Shown here one piece after another: positions 33,785 to 43,341 of a stretch of DNA of 64,000 bases (the stretch's first letter is position 1; the number at the start of each line of letters is the position of its first letter). The DNA lies in assembly GCF_016743775.1 (NCBI RefSeq), contig NZ_JAEQMY010000017.1, forward strand, positions 1 through 64,000, written 5' to 3'. The translations under genes and the position numbers were made by a program. The notes below the pieces were generated by a model. It did no database searches. It saw only the letters and a list, made by a program, of their open reading frames with translations, and was not told the origin of the DNA. The stretch comes from Microvirga aerilata. Its GTDB lineage: Bacteria > Pseudomonadota > Alphaproteobacteria > Rhizobiales > Beijerinckiaceae.

Positions 33785-33950
33785 ACTCGGTCTCCAGAGA
33801 TCCCGCGCAAGGCGCCAGGTCAGCGAGGCAGCCCCACCCTGCAACGTCGACCTTGGCTGTTGCGAATCAGATGCACCGGACGCGTTGCGTCTCAGTCCGG
33901 TGCAGTATCTTAAGCCTCACAGCGCCTGTCCGAGCAGTGCTCCTTCCGAC

Positions 33951-34461
33951 TTAGGCTTTTGCGATCGTGGGCGGCTGAAGTTGTGGGAGAGACACAAGGC
34001 CAATGTGTGGTGTGCTGGTCTGCAACAGAAGGTCTATGACGTCCTCAAGAGCTGGGTCGTCGACCACAGTATAGAAAGCCAGGAGAGGCGGAATGCTGTG
34101 CTCAACTCCGTCAATCACGTCCGACCCTTCTATTGCTCGCAGGTGATCCTCCAGTGCCTCTTGAACGCCCTGGTTCAGGAGGTCGACCTGGGCGCCGTGG
34201 GCGTTGGGTCCCTATGTGGTCAGTAATGTCCTCGGCCCACATGGCTTCGAGGATATCCGCGGGCTTCCTCGCCGCCATCACCTTGAACAGCAGCTCATCG
34301 TACTCGCTCTCGTCCTCACCCAGGACCAAGGGACGCTTGGGGAAGAGACCTCTGAGATTTATGGGGTGAATTTGCAGGTTGTCTTTCCGCGAGCGGCGCT
34401 TTTTCCGCTGCCAGGCGGCCGGTTGCATCGACGAGATATCAGTTTTGGTTGATACGGGCAT
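33951..34461 (-). pseudogene. Frameshifted copy of the accessory family
   Basis: The start (ATG at 34461, GGAGG upstream) leads into SKTDISSMQ and PKRPLVLGEDESEYDELLFKVMAARKPADILEAMWAEDITDHI, closely related to the intact copy at 30852–31472. After DHI this frame turns to low-complexity Arg/Pro/Gly. The expected continuation (NQGVQEALEDHLRAIEGSDVIDGVEHSIPPLLAFYT, here about 34000–34170) is found in a different frame of the same strand, ending with a stop at 33951. A frameshift near 34190–34235 therefore splits the gene. A small deletion including the WExxRLRRLK segment is probable. Confidence 0.65.
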
Positions 34462-34921
34462 TGCTACCTCCCTGGCAAAGATGGTGAGTGACCCCGTTCG
34501 CATCGTGCAAGCGTTCCATCGCGTCATCAAAAAGATTAACCGGCGCTGAAAAACCCATCTTAACGGACTGACCTTGCCGCGAGGTTTCCGTTGCCGCTGG
34601 AGCGGACCTCGACAGCCGACCTTAAAGCGCGCGGCACGAACGGCTGGGTGCGAGAGCCCAGGACCGTTCAAAGTGTTGCCAATCGTCGCGACCCGCAAAG
34701 GCTCAGTGACAGATCTTTCGGCATGGTGGCCCCGACAGGTAGGAAAGACCCGGGCCAAGCAGGATGATAGCTGCCGGGAACATAGTAGCACCTACTATGC
34801 CGGCGTCCAAATTAGTAAAGACATGCTACGCTGCCAGTGCGGACGCTCGGTCTTCCTTTGTGCAGCACAGACTTGTATGACCTCCCTCCGGGCGAGGTTA
34901 CAGTCATGGAAAATCGAGCGA
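34462..34921. other. 460-bp stretch before the acyltransferase gene
   Basis: The plus-strand frame of the acyltransferase is open back to 34574, but the sequence before 34922 has no family similarity or ribosome site. No gene, terminator or repeat is supported here. Confidence 0.35.
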
Positions 34922-36988
34922 ATGGCCGACACGATTGCCAAAACACAGAACTACCGACCTGAGATTCAAGGCATCCGTGTCATTGGGGCGCTGCTCGTTG
35001 CCTGTTTCCACATTTGGGGCGGGCGAGTCTCGGGCGGCGTGGATGTGTTCTTCGTCATCTCTGGCTTCTTGATCACGGGGTCGCTCTACAAGGAAGTTCA
35101 GAACAGCCAGACAATTGACGTGATCGCCTTCTGGGGTCGGATTGCCAAGCGCATCGCTCCAATGGCTTATCTGGTGCTCGCGCTTACGCTTCTCGCTGCC
35201 CTGCTGTGGATGCCCAAATCTCGGCAGGTGGGCTTTTTGTCTGAGGTCCTCTACAGCGCCGTTCATCTTGAGAACATTAAGCTCATGATGAACTCGGTGG
35301 ACTACCTTGCCCGCGAGGAAGCCCCCAGTCCGGTTCAGCAGTTTTGGGCTCTCTCCGTCCAGGTGCAGTTCTATGCCGTCTGGCCATTTCTTCTCCTCGC
35401 AACCGGCATCGCGGCGAGAAGAGTTAGGTCAAGAACAGGCATCTACATTGGGGCTCTGACAGCCGTATTCCTGGCCTCCCTGGCCTATTCGATCATCGAG
35501 ACCGGGGAGGACCCATCTCCAGCCTATTTCAACACGTTTGCGCGTGTATGGGAGTTTGCCCTAGGGGGCCTTCTTGCCATTGCTTTGCCCCGGCGAACCC
35601 TACCGCCAGCGCTGCGATGGCTGGCAGGGTGGGCTGGCCTTGCACTGGTAGTCAGTTGCGGCTTTGTTCTCCCCGCCTCCGCAGACTTTCCAGGATATGT
35701 CGCATTATGGCCAACGATGGGAGCGGCCCTGGTGCTGCTATCAGGCGGCGGCAATCTGCGCTTCGGAGCAACCCAGATTCTGGCCTCCAGGTCGCTGGTG
35801 GCACTGGGCGACATCTCATTCTCGTTCTACCTCTGGCACTGGCCAGTTTTGATATTCGCCATGCTCCTGACCGGGCGGACCCATCTCGGCCTAGGGACTG
35901 GATTAACAGTAATTGCGGTGGCGTTCTGCGGCGCATACCTCGCCAACCGCTGGATCGAGCAGCCGATCCAGCGCTCCTCCCTGGGCAAGGTCCGCCGATG
36001 GCATATCCACGCCATGGGAGCCGCAATGGCCGCATCTGTGCTTGCCGTGACAGCCGTTTGGATCCTGACAAACGGCGGAGTAGACGACATCCGAAGTCTT
36101 TCGATCAAGGACTATCCTGGCGGATCCGTCATGGCCTCAGGCGACACTGCAATAAAGCCTGGCCTAGCGATCCAACCCCATCCCGGCGTCGCGAAGGATG
36201 ACAAGTCCAAGCCATTTGTCGATAAGTGCCACCAGGATCAGCGCAAGGCCGATATCCTCGCGTGCAACTATGGGAACGATCGCGCGCCAACTAAAACAAT
36301 TGCCCTGGTCGGCGGGTCACATTCTGCGCATTGGCTCGAAGCCCTTGAGCAGCTCGCTCATCAATATGGATGGCGTGTTCTCAGCATCACGAAAAGCGCC
36401 TGCCCCTTTGAGATCAATGCTCAGCGCAAGCAGCCCTGCATTGAGTGGAACGAGAACATCATCGGGTATTTGGCCCAATTGAGGCCCGATGTCGTGTTCA
36501 CAACCTCAACACGTCCCTACCGCGGCCCCACTATCGGGCACGGTCTGGAAAAACCGAGAGAGATCATCCCGGAGGGTTATCTGATGCAATGGGCCCGTCT
36601 TGCCGAAAAGGGGCTGACAGTTGTGGCCGTTCGCGACAATCCGTGGCTCGGTACCAACATACCGGAGTGCGTTGAGAAGCACTCTGCGGATGTTTTTAAG
36701 TGCAGCCGTCGGCGCTTAGACGTTCTGGATGACATGGATCCCTCCTCGAGGCTCGCCTCTAAGCCTGGCAATGTCTCATTTATCGACCTCTCCGATCACT
36801 TCTGTGATCCGGCACGGTGCCTTGCTGTCGTGGGGAACTTGCTTGTCTATAGAGACAACCATCACATGACTGCATCATTCAGCAGAAGCTTGGCCGTGCC
36901 TTTGGAGGAACGCCTGCGTCAGGTTCGGCCAGATCTGTTTCAGATAACTTCCGTCAGCCAAGAGAGCTCAGCCATGGACCCTCAGTAG
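34922..36988 (+). CDS. OafA/YrhL-like O-acyltransferase with C-terminal SGNH domain
   Basis: A 688-residue membrane enzyme. Residues about 10–365 are the acyltransferase-3 domain with about ten helices. Landmarks are YRPEIQGIRVIGALLVACFHIW (here from residue 10), a GGVDVFFVISGFLITG loop with the family's conserved FFVISG, and RIAKRIAPM. Residues about 455–680 form an SGNH esterase-like domain with GGSHS (catalytic S466; GDS replaced by GGS) and D645-x-x-H648. Family members move acyl groups, often acetyl, across the membrane and add them to surface glycans such as O-antigen or peptidoglycan. It opens the polysaccharide region and likely decorates its product. Confidence 0.9.
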   Translation: MADTIAKTQNYRPEIQGIRVIGALLVACFHIWGGRVSGGVDVFFVISGFLITGSLYKEVQNSQTIDVIAFWGRIAKRIAPMAYLVLALTLLAALLWMPKSRQVGFLSEVLYSAVHLENIKLMMNSVDYLAREEAPSPVQQFWALSVQVQFYAVWPFLLLATGIAARRVRSRTGIYIGALTAVFLASLAYSIIETGEDPSPAYFNTFARVWEFALGGLLAIALPRRTLPPALRWLAGWAGLALVVSCGFVLPASADFPGYVALWPTMGAALVLLSGGGNLRFGATQILASRSLVALGDISFSFYLWHWPVLIFAMLLTGRTHLGLGTGLTVIAVAFCGAYLANRWIEQPIQRSSLGKVRRWHIHAMGAAMAASVLAVTAVWILTNGGVDDIRSLSIKDYPGGSVMASGDTAIKPGLAIQPHPGVAKDDKSKPFVDKCHQDQRKADILACNYGNDRAPTKTIALVGGSHSAHWLEALEQLAHQYGWRVLSITKSACPFEINAQRKQPCIEWNENIIGYLAQLRPDVVFTTSTRPYRGPTIGHGLEKPREIIPEGYLMQWARLAEKGLTVVAVRDNPWLGTNIPECVEKHSADVFKCSRRRLDVLDDMDPSSRLASKPGNVSFIDLSDHFCDPARCLAVVGNLLVYRDNHHMTASFSRSLAVPLEERLRQVRPDLFQITSVSQESSAMDPQ

Positions 36989-37264
36989 CCTCTTAGCACT
37001 GCAGCAGTACACCTCTGCAGCAACACGAAGACTGAGGGATCTAATCGTTGTGAGATCCATTGCCTTCGCACCGGGTGCGGCAAGCCAGTCCTAACCACTT
37101 GGACGCTCTGCATGAGGCGGCAAGTTATCGTGGAATGGAATCTGAGCCTGCACACCCGGAACTTTAATAGCCAGCCTTGGATATTACAACTTACCCGCCC
37201 TTCTCAAAGAGAGCTCAGCACGGTAAGAAACCGGTTTGATCGCCAAGGCTGCAGACCTAACAGA

Positions 37265-39334
37265 ATGGATATTTCGAGCAAGTTTTCAGGATCGGCTAGC
37301 GAGCCCCCTCTCAGCGTGGTCATTGGCATCCGAAACTGGGGGCTAGATCGCCTAAAGGTTGCTCTTAGGTCACATTTAGAGTCGGATACTCCGGACCTGG
37401 AAATTATTATTTCAGATTATGGGTCAGCCAACTGCGACGATGTTTCCAAGATAGCCCAAAAGTTTGGTTGCAAGTACATCTATAGTAGAGCTGATGTTTG
37501 GAGCCGCTCATCGGCTCTCAACGCAGGCATCGCGGAGGCTTCAAGCAACAACATACTCACAACAGATGCAGACATAATATTCTCACCAAAGTCCCACGAC
37601 GTCTTAATTCATAACCTTCAGCGCATGCCGGATTCCGTGCAGATCATCCAATGCCGGGATCTTCCCGAGGGCTTCGGTTCTGAAAGTCTTTCGCATTTCG
37701 ACTGGAACCATCTTTTCAAGGTGTCGGCAATCCGCCCCAGATGGGGCATGGGCGGCTCAGCGACCTTCAGGAAGGCTCTCTTCTCGAGGCTACACGGCTT
37801 CGATGAGCGGATGACGGTCTGGGGCGGAGAAGACAACGACTTCGTGCAAAGAGCCCGCCGTTCGGGAGCGATCCTGAACTGGGTCGAGAACCCTGAGGCC
37901 CAGATCTACCACATCTGGCACCCTCCGGACTCCCGGGGAGCTTCTCCGGCAGAGGCAAAGATTGTCGAGAACAACAAGAAGCTTCTCGATCAGGATTTCA
38001 CGGTTGTCAGAAACCTGTCGCGCTCCTTTCGGCGATCCCGCTCGTCCGATCCCACGGCATCCATCGTCATCGCAACGAGGAACAGGCCGGAGTTGCTGCG
38101 CGAATGTGTGCGCAGCTGTCTGGAGCAGACGTTCCAGGATTTTGAGATCATTGTCGTCGACGACGGATCGAACGAGGCCCTGAGGCCGAGGCTCGACGAT
38201 TTCGGCGACGAGCGACTCCGCGTGATCCGGCTCGAGGAAAGCAGAGGCATTGCCTATGCGAGGAACCATGCCAACAGGCTGGCGCGCGGAGAGTACATCG
38301 CAATCCAGGATGATGAGGATCTGATGCTGCCCCAGAGACTGGAGCATCAGCTTGGCGCCATCGCGCATGACTTTGCCGGCACCTATGGCGGCTGGATTGC
38401 CTTCGACGACCAGTCAGGCGCGCTAACCCCGAACCCTGGATGGAAAGCGTTCGATCTGCCGTCGATGATGTTTGGTAGGGGCCCCGCCCATGGGGGCATT
38501 CTGATCAGGAGGCGGACCCTTGATCATTACCGATATAACGAGACATTTCAGGCGAACTCCAGCTTCGACCTGCTGAACAGGATCGCGCGCGGGAGCGTCC
38601 GGCTAGCTCATTGCGGTCACTACGTCATCCTTCGGCGTCTGCGCCCATACGATCATGCTGGTCCCGACAATTTGGCTCAGAAATCCACGTCGACCATCAG
38701 CAAGGCTATGGCCCGTGCTGCGGTGTCGGCAGACCTCGAACAGCAATATAGGAAAGCTGCAAGAGCGAACCCGAAGATCCAGATTGCCTTCTCGGAGGTC
38801 ATGGATGCATCTCAGCACCTGCCTCGGCATCTGCTGTCCCAGAGGGTGCAGCTCGAGTTCCGAAGCCCCCCGCCTGCGGACGGTGGGATAATGGATGTGT
38901 TGAGGTCCATGCTGGCTGATCGCCGACCCATCAACATCAAGTTCAGCAAGGGCCCTCAAGGCGGCGTCAAGACCATCACCGTCGCCTGCGACAGCAACAA
39001 GGACTGCAACCAGATCATCTCCACCTTCTCAGAGATTGGGGAGATTCAGCACGTCAGCAATTTCGTGCTCCCCCGCGCCCATTCCGACCTATCTCGGATA
39101 GAAGCATATTTCGAAGGAACTGATGCCGGAGAAGGGGAGTATTTTCGGGTCGGCGACGATATCGAAGGACTCATCCGGACGTTAGGCAAACACTGCAGCC
39201 GTTGCTTTCTTGCCGCAACTGGCAAGGCGGAGTACCGGTTGGGCCTTCCGCCGCTCGAAGCGCCAGTCAGGGCTCTCGTTCACGCGAAGATAAGTCGCTT
39301 CCTGACGAGTGGCCGCCACATGTCGGAGGCTTGA
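37265..39334 (+). CDS. Double-domain GT2 glycosyltransferase
   Basis: A 689-residue protein with two GT-A (family 2) domains. The first, residues about 17–235, has PPLSVVIGIRN, an ISDYGS nucleotide site and TDADI as the metal-binding acidic triad. The second, from about 260, has ASIVIATRNR, VVDDGS and an IQDDEDLMLP motif. A C-terminal segment of about 180 residues has no clear assignment. Two active sites suggest addition of two different sugars or of a repeating pair. The start is uncertain: ATG at 37265 is chosen because the GT2 fold begins right after it; an ATG at 37112 would add 51 less typical residues. Confidence 0.85.
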   Translation: MDISSKFSGSASEPPLSVVIGIRNWGLDRLKVALRSHLESDTPDLEIIISDYGSANCDDVSKIAQKFGCKYIYSRADVWSRSSALNAGIAEASSNNILTTDADIIFSPKSHDVLIHNLQRMPDSVQIIQCRDLPEGFGSESLSHFDWNHLFKVSAIRPRWGMGGSATFRKALFSRLHGFDERMTVWGGEDNDFVQRARRSGAILNWVENPEAQIYHIWHPPDSRGASPAEAKIVENNKKLLDQDFTVVRNLSRSFRRSRSSDPTASIVIATRNRPELLRECVRSCLEQTFQDFEIIVVDDGSNEALRPRLDDFGDERLRVIRLEESRGIAYARNHANRLARGEYIAIQDDEDLMLPQRLEHQLGAIAHDFAGTYGGWIAFDDQSGALTPNPGWKAFDLPSMMFGRGPAHGGILIRRRTLDHYRYNETFQANSSFDLLNRIARGSVRLAHCGHYVILRRLRPYDHAGPDNLAQKSTSTISKAMARAAVSADLEQQYRKAARANPKIQIAFSEVMDASQHLPRHLLSQRVQLEFRSPPPADGGIMDVLRSMLADRRPINIKFSKGPQGGVKTITVACDSNKDCNQIISTFSEIGEIQHVSNFVLPRAHSDLSRIEAYFEGTDAGEGEYFRVGDDIEGLIRTLGKHCSRCFLAATGKAEYRLGLPPLEAPVRALVHAKISRFLTSGRHMSEA

Positions 39335-39335
39335 T

Positions 39336-40241
39336 TTGCAGACCGAGACCGTATTCGACCCCTCCGAGCGGATCATCACCATCAAGTACTCACCAGAGCG
39401 GTACGACGCCTTTCCTCCAGCTGCCAATGCCTGGATGGACGGACGCATCACGGACCTGAACAGGGACCGGGAGGCGGCAGCTCACGCCTTGCTTCTGCTT
39501 GCGTTCGTCTCGGGTCGATTTTGCCCGTCACGCGGCTGTGGGGCTGATGTGGCAGGATCGCTGCGCGATCTGTTCTCTCCGCGCAACGTGCTTCTTGAGG
39601 GCGTCGATCTCTCGCCGGCCCGCATTCCATCGGGCATCCGCACCGCAATCCTGGGCGACGGATCCTATCGGATGGCGGCAACGGTGAGGGTCACGAGACC
39701 GGACGTTGTCTTCAAGCTGAGCGAGAGCGCGCAGACGACTTTGGCGGGCCCGCGCAACATGACCATTTCATCCAACTTTGGCTTGTTCTCACCAGGGAAA
39801 GGTCAGCTAAATGCCCTCATACCGACCATCGCCGCGGCTCTGCTGTTCTCGGAGGATGCAGGACTCGGACGCTTGGTTCTTCCGGTCAATGATCTGGACC
39901 AAGGCGAGGTTGAGCTGATCAAGCGTCTTACTGCTTTACTCGCCGCAGTGAATATCGCGGTTGATGCTCCCCTGCTGGGAAAGGAACTCCACACCTTGTC
40001 GGACCTGCTGCTTGATCCGGCCAGCCTCGAGTTGTTCTTTGCCGAAGGTCATGAGTACAGCAACACACCGGACGACCTGCCGGACTTCTGGTTCGTCAGG
40101 CTCCTGTGGGCAAGGAGGACCGGCAGTTCAGAGGATCTTGACGAGGCTGCGGCGAGGCTGCGCTCGTTCTCCGAGGCGGGGCACTTCTTCTCGCCTCGGG
40201 AGCAGGACATGATAAGGTCCGGTGCGAGGACGCACATGTGA
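39336..40241 (+). CDS. Hypothetical protein of the polysaccharide region
   Basis: A 301-residue protein with no recognisable family. A Gly/Arg-rich stretch (AFVSGRFCPSRGCGADVAG) is followed by alternating strands and helices (IPTIAAALLFSEDAGLGRLVLPVNDLDQG) suggestive of an alpha/beta fold; no signal peptide, no membrane helix. The best start is a TTG at 39336, with GGAGG six bases upstream, one base after the preceding glycosyltransferase stop. A GTG at 39309 would overlap that gene. Position between glycosyltransferase genes suggests a role in glycan assembly, but none can be named. Confidence 0.6.
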   Translation: MQTETVFDPSERIITIKYSPERYDAFPPAANAWMDGRITDLNRDREAAAHALLLLAFVSGRFCPSRGCGADVAGSLRDLFSPRNVLLEGVDLSPARIPSGIRTAILGDGSYRMAATVRVTRPDVVFKLSESAQTTLAGPRNMTISSNFGLFSPGKGQLNALIPTIAAALLFSEDAGLGRLVLPVNDLDQGEVELIKRLTALLAAVNIAVDAPLLGKELHTLSDLLLDPASLELFFAEGHEYSNTPDDLPDFWFVRLLWARRTGSSEDLDEAAARLRSFSEAGHFFSPREQDMIRSGARTHM

Positions 40242-40283
40242 CCAGCCCCTCATGAGAACAGCAGCCGAATTGACGATGACGCG

Positions 40284-41003
40284 ATGATCTCCAGAGCTAT
40301 CAAGAACCTAACGCCGCTGTCGCTTCGCATCTTCCTGAAGAACCGGCTTCCCGCGCGCATAGTCGGCGCAGTTGCCACGCCCCCAGCCTCAACCCGCGAC
40401 AAAGCTGATAACGGCCGCAGGCCCATTCAGCCCCAATGCCCTATCTGCGGCACATCCCTGCCGAGCGCCCCATCCCAGTTGGACATCCAGTGCACAGGCT
40501 GTGGCGCCCTGCCACATCACCGGAAACTGGCGCTCGCCGTCTATGCTCATGCGAGGCTGGCGGATACTCAAGTCCTCGTTGTTGGATCTGACGACGTCCT
40601 CCAACTCATTTGCGAGGGATTGGAGAAAGTCACCTTCGCGCCGGATCCGGCCGACGTACCTGTCGACCTGCGCTCCAAGGTGGATCTTTGCATCCACTCC
40701 TATTGGCTGCAGGGCAGCAAAATGGGGCCTGAGAAGAGCCTGCGCAGCCTGGACGCGCTCCTGTCCCCCAAGGGAAAGCAGATCTTCACCCTCGACACCT
40801 CATGTCGGTGGCACCCGATCCAATGGCAGCGGGGCCCGCACGCATTCCTAGAGTGGCTTCATCGAGGGGGTTGGGCAGAGGCAAACGTATTCGAGCCGGA
40901 TGAGGTCTACGGAGGCGGGGCTGGGGAAGCTTTCGGGTGCAGCCCTACTATTGAAAGCCCTGCTACGGCTGTGATCCTTCCTGGATCAATGCTGCGCAGC
41001 TAG
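40284..41003 (+). CDS. Methyltransferase-like protein with N-terminal zinc ribbon
   Basis: A 239-residue protein. A CPICG…CTGCG pair (about residues 52–76) forms a zinc ribbon followed by ALPHHRKL. This layout resembles the front of class I methyltransferases in glycan clusters, where a similar ribbon precedes SLERHR. A later segment (LRSLDALLSPKGKQIFTLDT) resembles the strand-4/helix region of such enzymes. The usual Gly-rich AdoMet loop is not clearly present: LVVGSDD takes its place. The enzyme may be diverged or inactive. Confidence 0.5.
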   Translation: MISRAIKNLTPLSLRIFLKNRLPARIVGAVATPPASTRDKADNGRRPIQPQCPICGTSLPSAPSQLDIQCTGCGALPHHRKLALAVYAHARLADTQVLVVGSDDVLQLICEGLEKVTFAPDPADVPVDLRSKVDLCIHSYWLQGSKMGPEKSLRSLDALLSPKGKQIFTLDTSCRWHPIQWQRGPHAFLEWLHRGGWAEANVFEPDEVYGGGAGEAFGCSPTIESPATAVILPGSMLRS

Positions 41004-41285
41004 GGAGACGATGCGGAGGTCCTTTGGTTCATGCGCAACGGTGATCACAATGGGAATGCTGGTCCGGGGCCAAAATGTGAACCGGCTGCGCTTCTTCTTC
41101 TAGACACCCAGTTTTACGCAAGATATTGCAACCCAGATGGATTTTAGCCGACACTTGGGATGGCGGCTTGGCTTTCTCTATCTGGATCAAGGTTATGAAT
41201 AAGCGCGGACCCATATCGGCCGAGGAGAAGGCTGTATCTTTTACGTCTCAGATTCATCTAGAAGTTGCGGGTTGAGCCTAAAGAT

Positions 41286-43202
41286 ATGGCCATAGCAAAG
41301 AAACTTAGGCACCTGATTCCAGCAGAGGGGCGGGTTCTCATAAAGAAGAAATTTCCGGAACTCGTCGAAAAAGTTGCTATCGGTGTAGACCTGCTTCCTT
41401 CCGCTCTGAACGGACGCGCGTGGAAAAGGCTTCTGCAGCCAAATCCCAACCAACGCCTTCACCACCTCTCTTCTAAGATGTGGTGCGGATTTGGGGAGAG
41501 GACGGCCAAGGAGCTCGAGCTTTCGAAGCTATCAGACCAGCGGGACCGCAAGGTCCTTGCATCGACTGCCTGGTCTCTCGCCAAGTGGTATGCCTTTAAC
41601 AGAGATTACGGCAGAGCTCTTGAGAACCTCATTCTAATGACGACAGCCATCCCCAGGATGCGCCGCAACGCCTATACCCAGCTCATGATAGTCGAGTGCC
41701 TGCTTCAGCTGGACCGACCGGATGAAGCCCGGGACTGGCTGCAGTGGGCGTCAAGAGGAGCCGAACCTAAAGCGGAACTCTGTCTGTCCGCGGCTAATAT
41801 CAGCCTTGCGCTGGCGCGCCTTCAGAGCTCGGCATCCTCAGCCGACGCCGAAAGGCTGTCATTGCTGAACCAAGTCTATGAGGGTGCAGGCTTCTCGAAG
41901 ATCGAGAAGATGAACGAGGCAGCTCCGCTGACCCTCGGCAATATCACCGTTCCGCATCCCCGTCCGGTGGAAGCATCGGCGAAATTGAGTGTTCTGATGC
42001 CCGCCTACAACTGCGCGGACACCCTGCCTACTTCCCTAATCAGCATCCTGAACCAAACATGGCGCAACCTGGAAGTGCTGGTCGTCGATGACAGGAGCCA
42101 AGACGATACCTGGCAGGTCATCGAGCGCTTCGCGCAGACCGACAGCCGCGTTATTCCCTTGCGTCATGAGCGGAATGGAGGTGCCTATGCGGCCCGGAAC
42201 ACCGCACTTGCACATGCTACCGGAGAGTTCGTGACTGTTCATGATGCAGATGATTGGTCACATCCAGAAAAATTTGCCGCCCAGATGCTCTATGCAACCT
42301 CCCATCCCGAGAGCATTAGCACAACCATTGGCGTTCGAGTCTCCTCCGACCTCCAGTTCGATGTGAAAGCGAACATGGCCGGGATGCTCATGGAGAACAC
42401 GTCGTCGTTGCTCCTGAGGAGGCAAATGCTGGTCGAACTCGGCGGCTGGGACCAAACCCGGATGGGCGCTGATTCAGAACTTTATGAGCGTGTGAAGGCC
42501 AAGCACAAGTTAATAACGAACAAGCTCTTCATGGGCACGCCCCTGACCCTCATCCTCTTCAGCGGTTCGTCTCTCACGCAAACCAAAGCGGCCGGCCTTG
42601 CGACGGTAAACTATGGGGCACGCCGGCAGTACAAGGAAGCCTACCGGTTTTGGCATGCGAGCGAGTTGGCCAAACCCGAACCGGACCTCCGCATGACGGA
42701 GACCCGTCGGTTTCCAGCCCCGCGCATCCTGCTGGGGCAGAAGGGAGAAATCACGGACATAGACCTCGTGATCGTCGGTAACTTCGCCGATGCTAAGCAC
42801 TCGACCGAACACCACATTGCCCAGTGGGACGTTTTGGCCCGAGCCGGCCTCAAACTGGGGTTGGCTCATTGGCCATCCTACCGGCGGGCGGAAGCCAACA
42901 TCGCCTCACCCGCTCGCACGGCTCTTGCCATTGGGCTCGCAGAAAACATCGTTCCGGGTGAGGCCGTGTTGTGCACGACTGCAATCGTACTCGGCTCCGA
43001 TCTGCTCAACGACCCTCCTCATCCTTTGCCGAGCATCCAAACCGAGCGCCTGTATGTGGTGACCGAGCTTGGCCTCTCGGACGAGCAGCATGAAGCCTTC
43101 AGGCAACGCTTCGGCTGTGCTCCTGTCGTGATCGGTTCAGACTACGCCGAGCCTCTGCTGGCGGCGTTGACATCCAAGGGGTTGAGTTCGGCCCCGACGT
43201 AA
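41286..43202 (+). CDS. GT2 glycosyltransferase with helical N-terminal domain
   Basis: A 638-residue protein. Residues 1 to about 220 are helical and repeat-like, without a known domain. The GT2 domain begins near residue 235: LSVLMPAYNCADTLP, VLVVDDRSQDDT, and VHDADDWSHPEKFAAQM with the DxD. The C-terminal part of about 180 residues (from about 455) is unassigned. It closely resembles the convergent gene at 43342–44922 in layout and motifs, so the two are paralogues. The ATG at 41286 is chosen; a TTG seven codons earlier is also possible. Donor and acceptor sugars are unknown. Confidence 0.85.
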   Translation: MAIAKKLRHLIPAEGRVLIKKKFPELVEKVAIGVDLLPSALNGRAWKRLLQPNPNQRLHHLSSKMWCGFGERTAKELELSKLSDQRDRKVLASTAWSLAKWYAFNRDYGRALENLILMTTAIPRMRRNAYTQLMIVECLLQLDRPDEARDWLQWASRGAEPKAELCLSAANISLALARLQSSASSADAERLSLLNQVYEGAGFSKIEKMNEAAPLTLGNITVPHPRPVEASAKLSVLMPAYNCADTLPTSLISILNQTWRNLEVLVVDDRSQDDTWQVIERFAQTDSRVIPLRHERNGGAYAARNTALAHATGEFVTVHDADDWSHPEKFAAQMLYATSHPESISTTIGVRVSSDLQFDVKANMAGMLMENTSSLLLRRQMLVELGGWDQTRMGADSELYERVKAKHKLITNKLFMGTPLTLILFSGSSLTQTKAAGLATVNYGARRQYKEAYRFWHASELAKPEPDLRMTETRRFPAPRILLGQKGEITDIDLVIVGNFADAKHSTEHHIAQWDVLARAGLKLGLAHWPSYRRAEANIASPARTALAIGLAENIVPGEAVLCTTAIVLGSDLLNDPPHPLPSIQTERLYVVTELGLSDEQHEAFRQRFGCAPVVIGSDYAEPLLAALTSKGLSSAPT

Positions 43203-43341
43203 ATCCCCACAGGATCTCAACGGCCGATTGAAGCTGCCAGAACCCAATGTCGGCCACGCATCGTCGCCAGTCGTTCAGCCGACGCTCGTGTGGAAGCGGC
43301 GTTGTTGGCAGGACCGGCCAGTCATGAGCCGGGTCCGACGC

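Noticed and set aside
28400-34900. Prophage or integrative element
   Set aside because: Only an HNH protein and accessory genes are present; no integrase, transposase, portal, terminase or attachment-like repeats were found, so the region is called an accessory island only.
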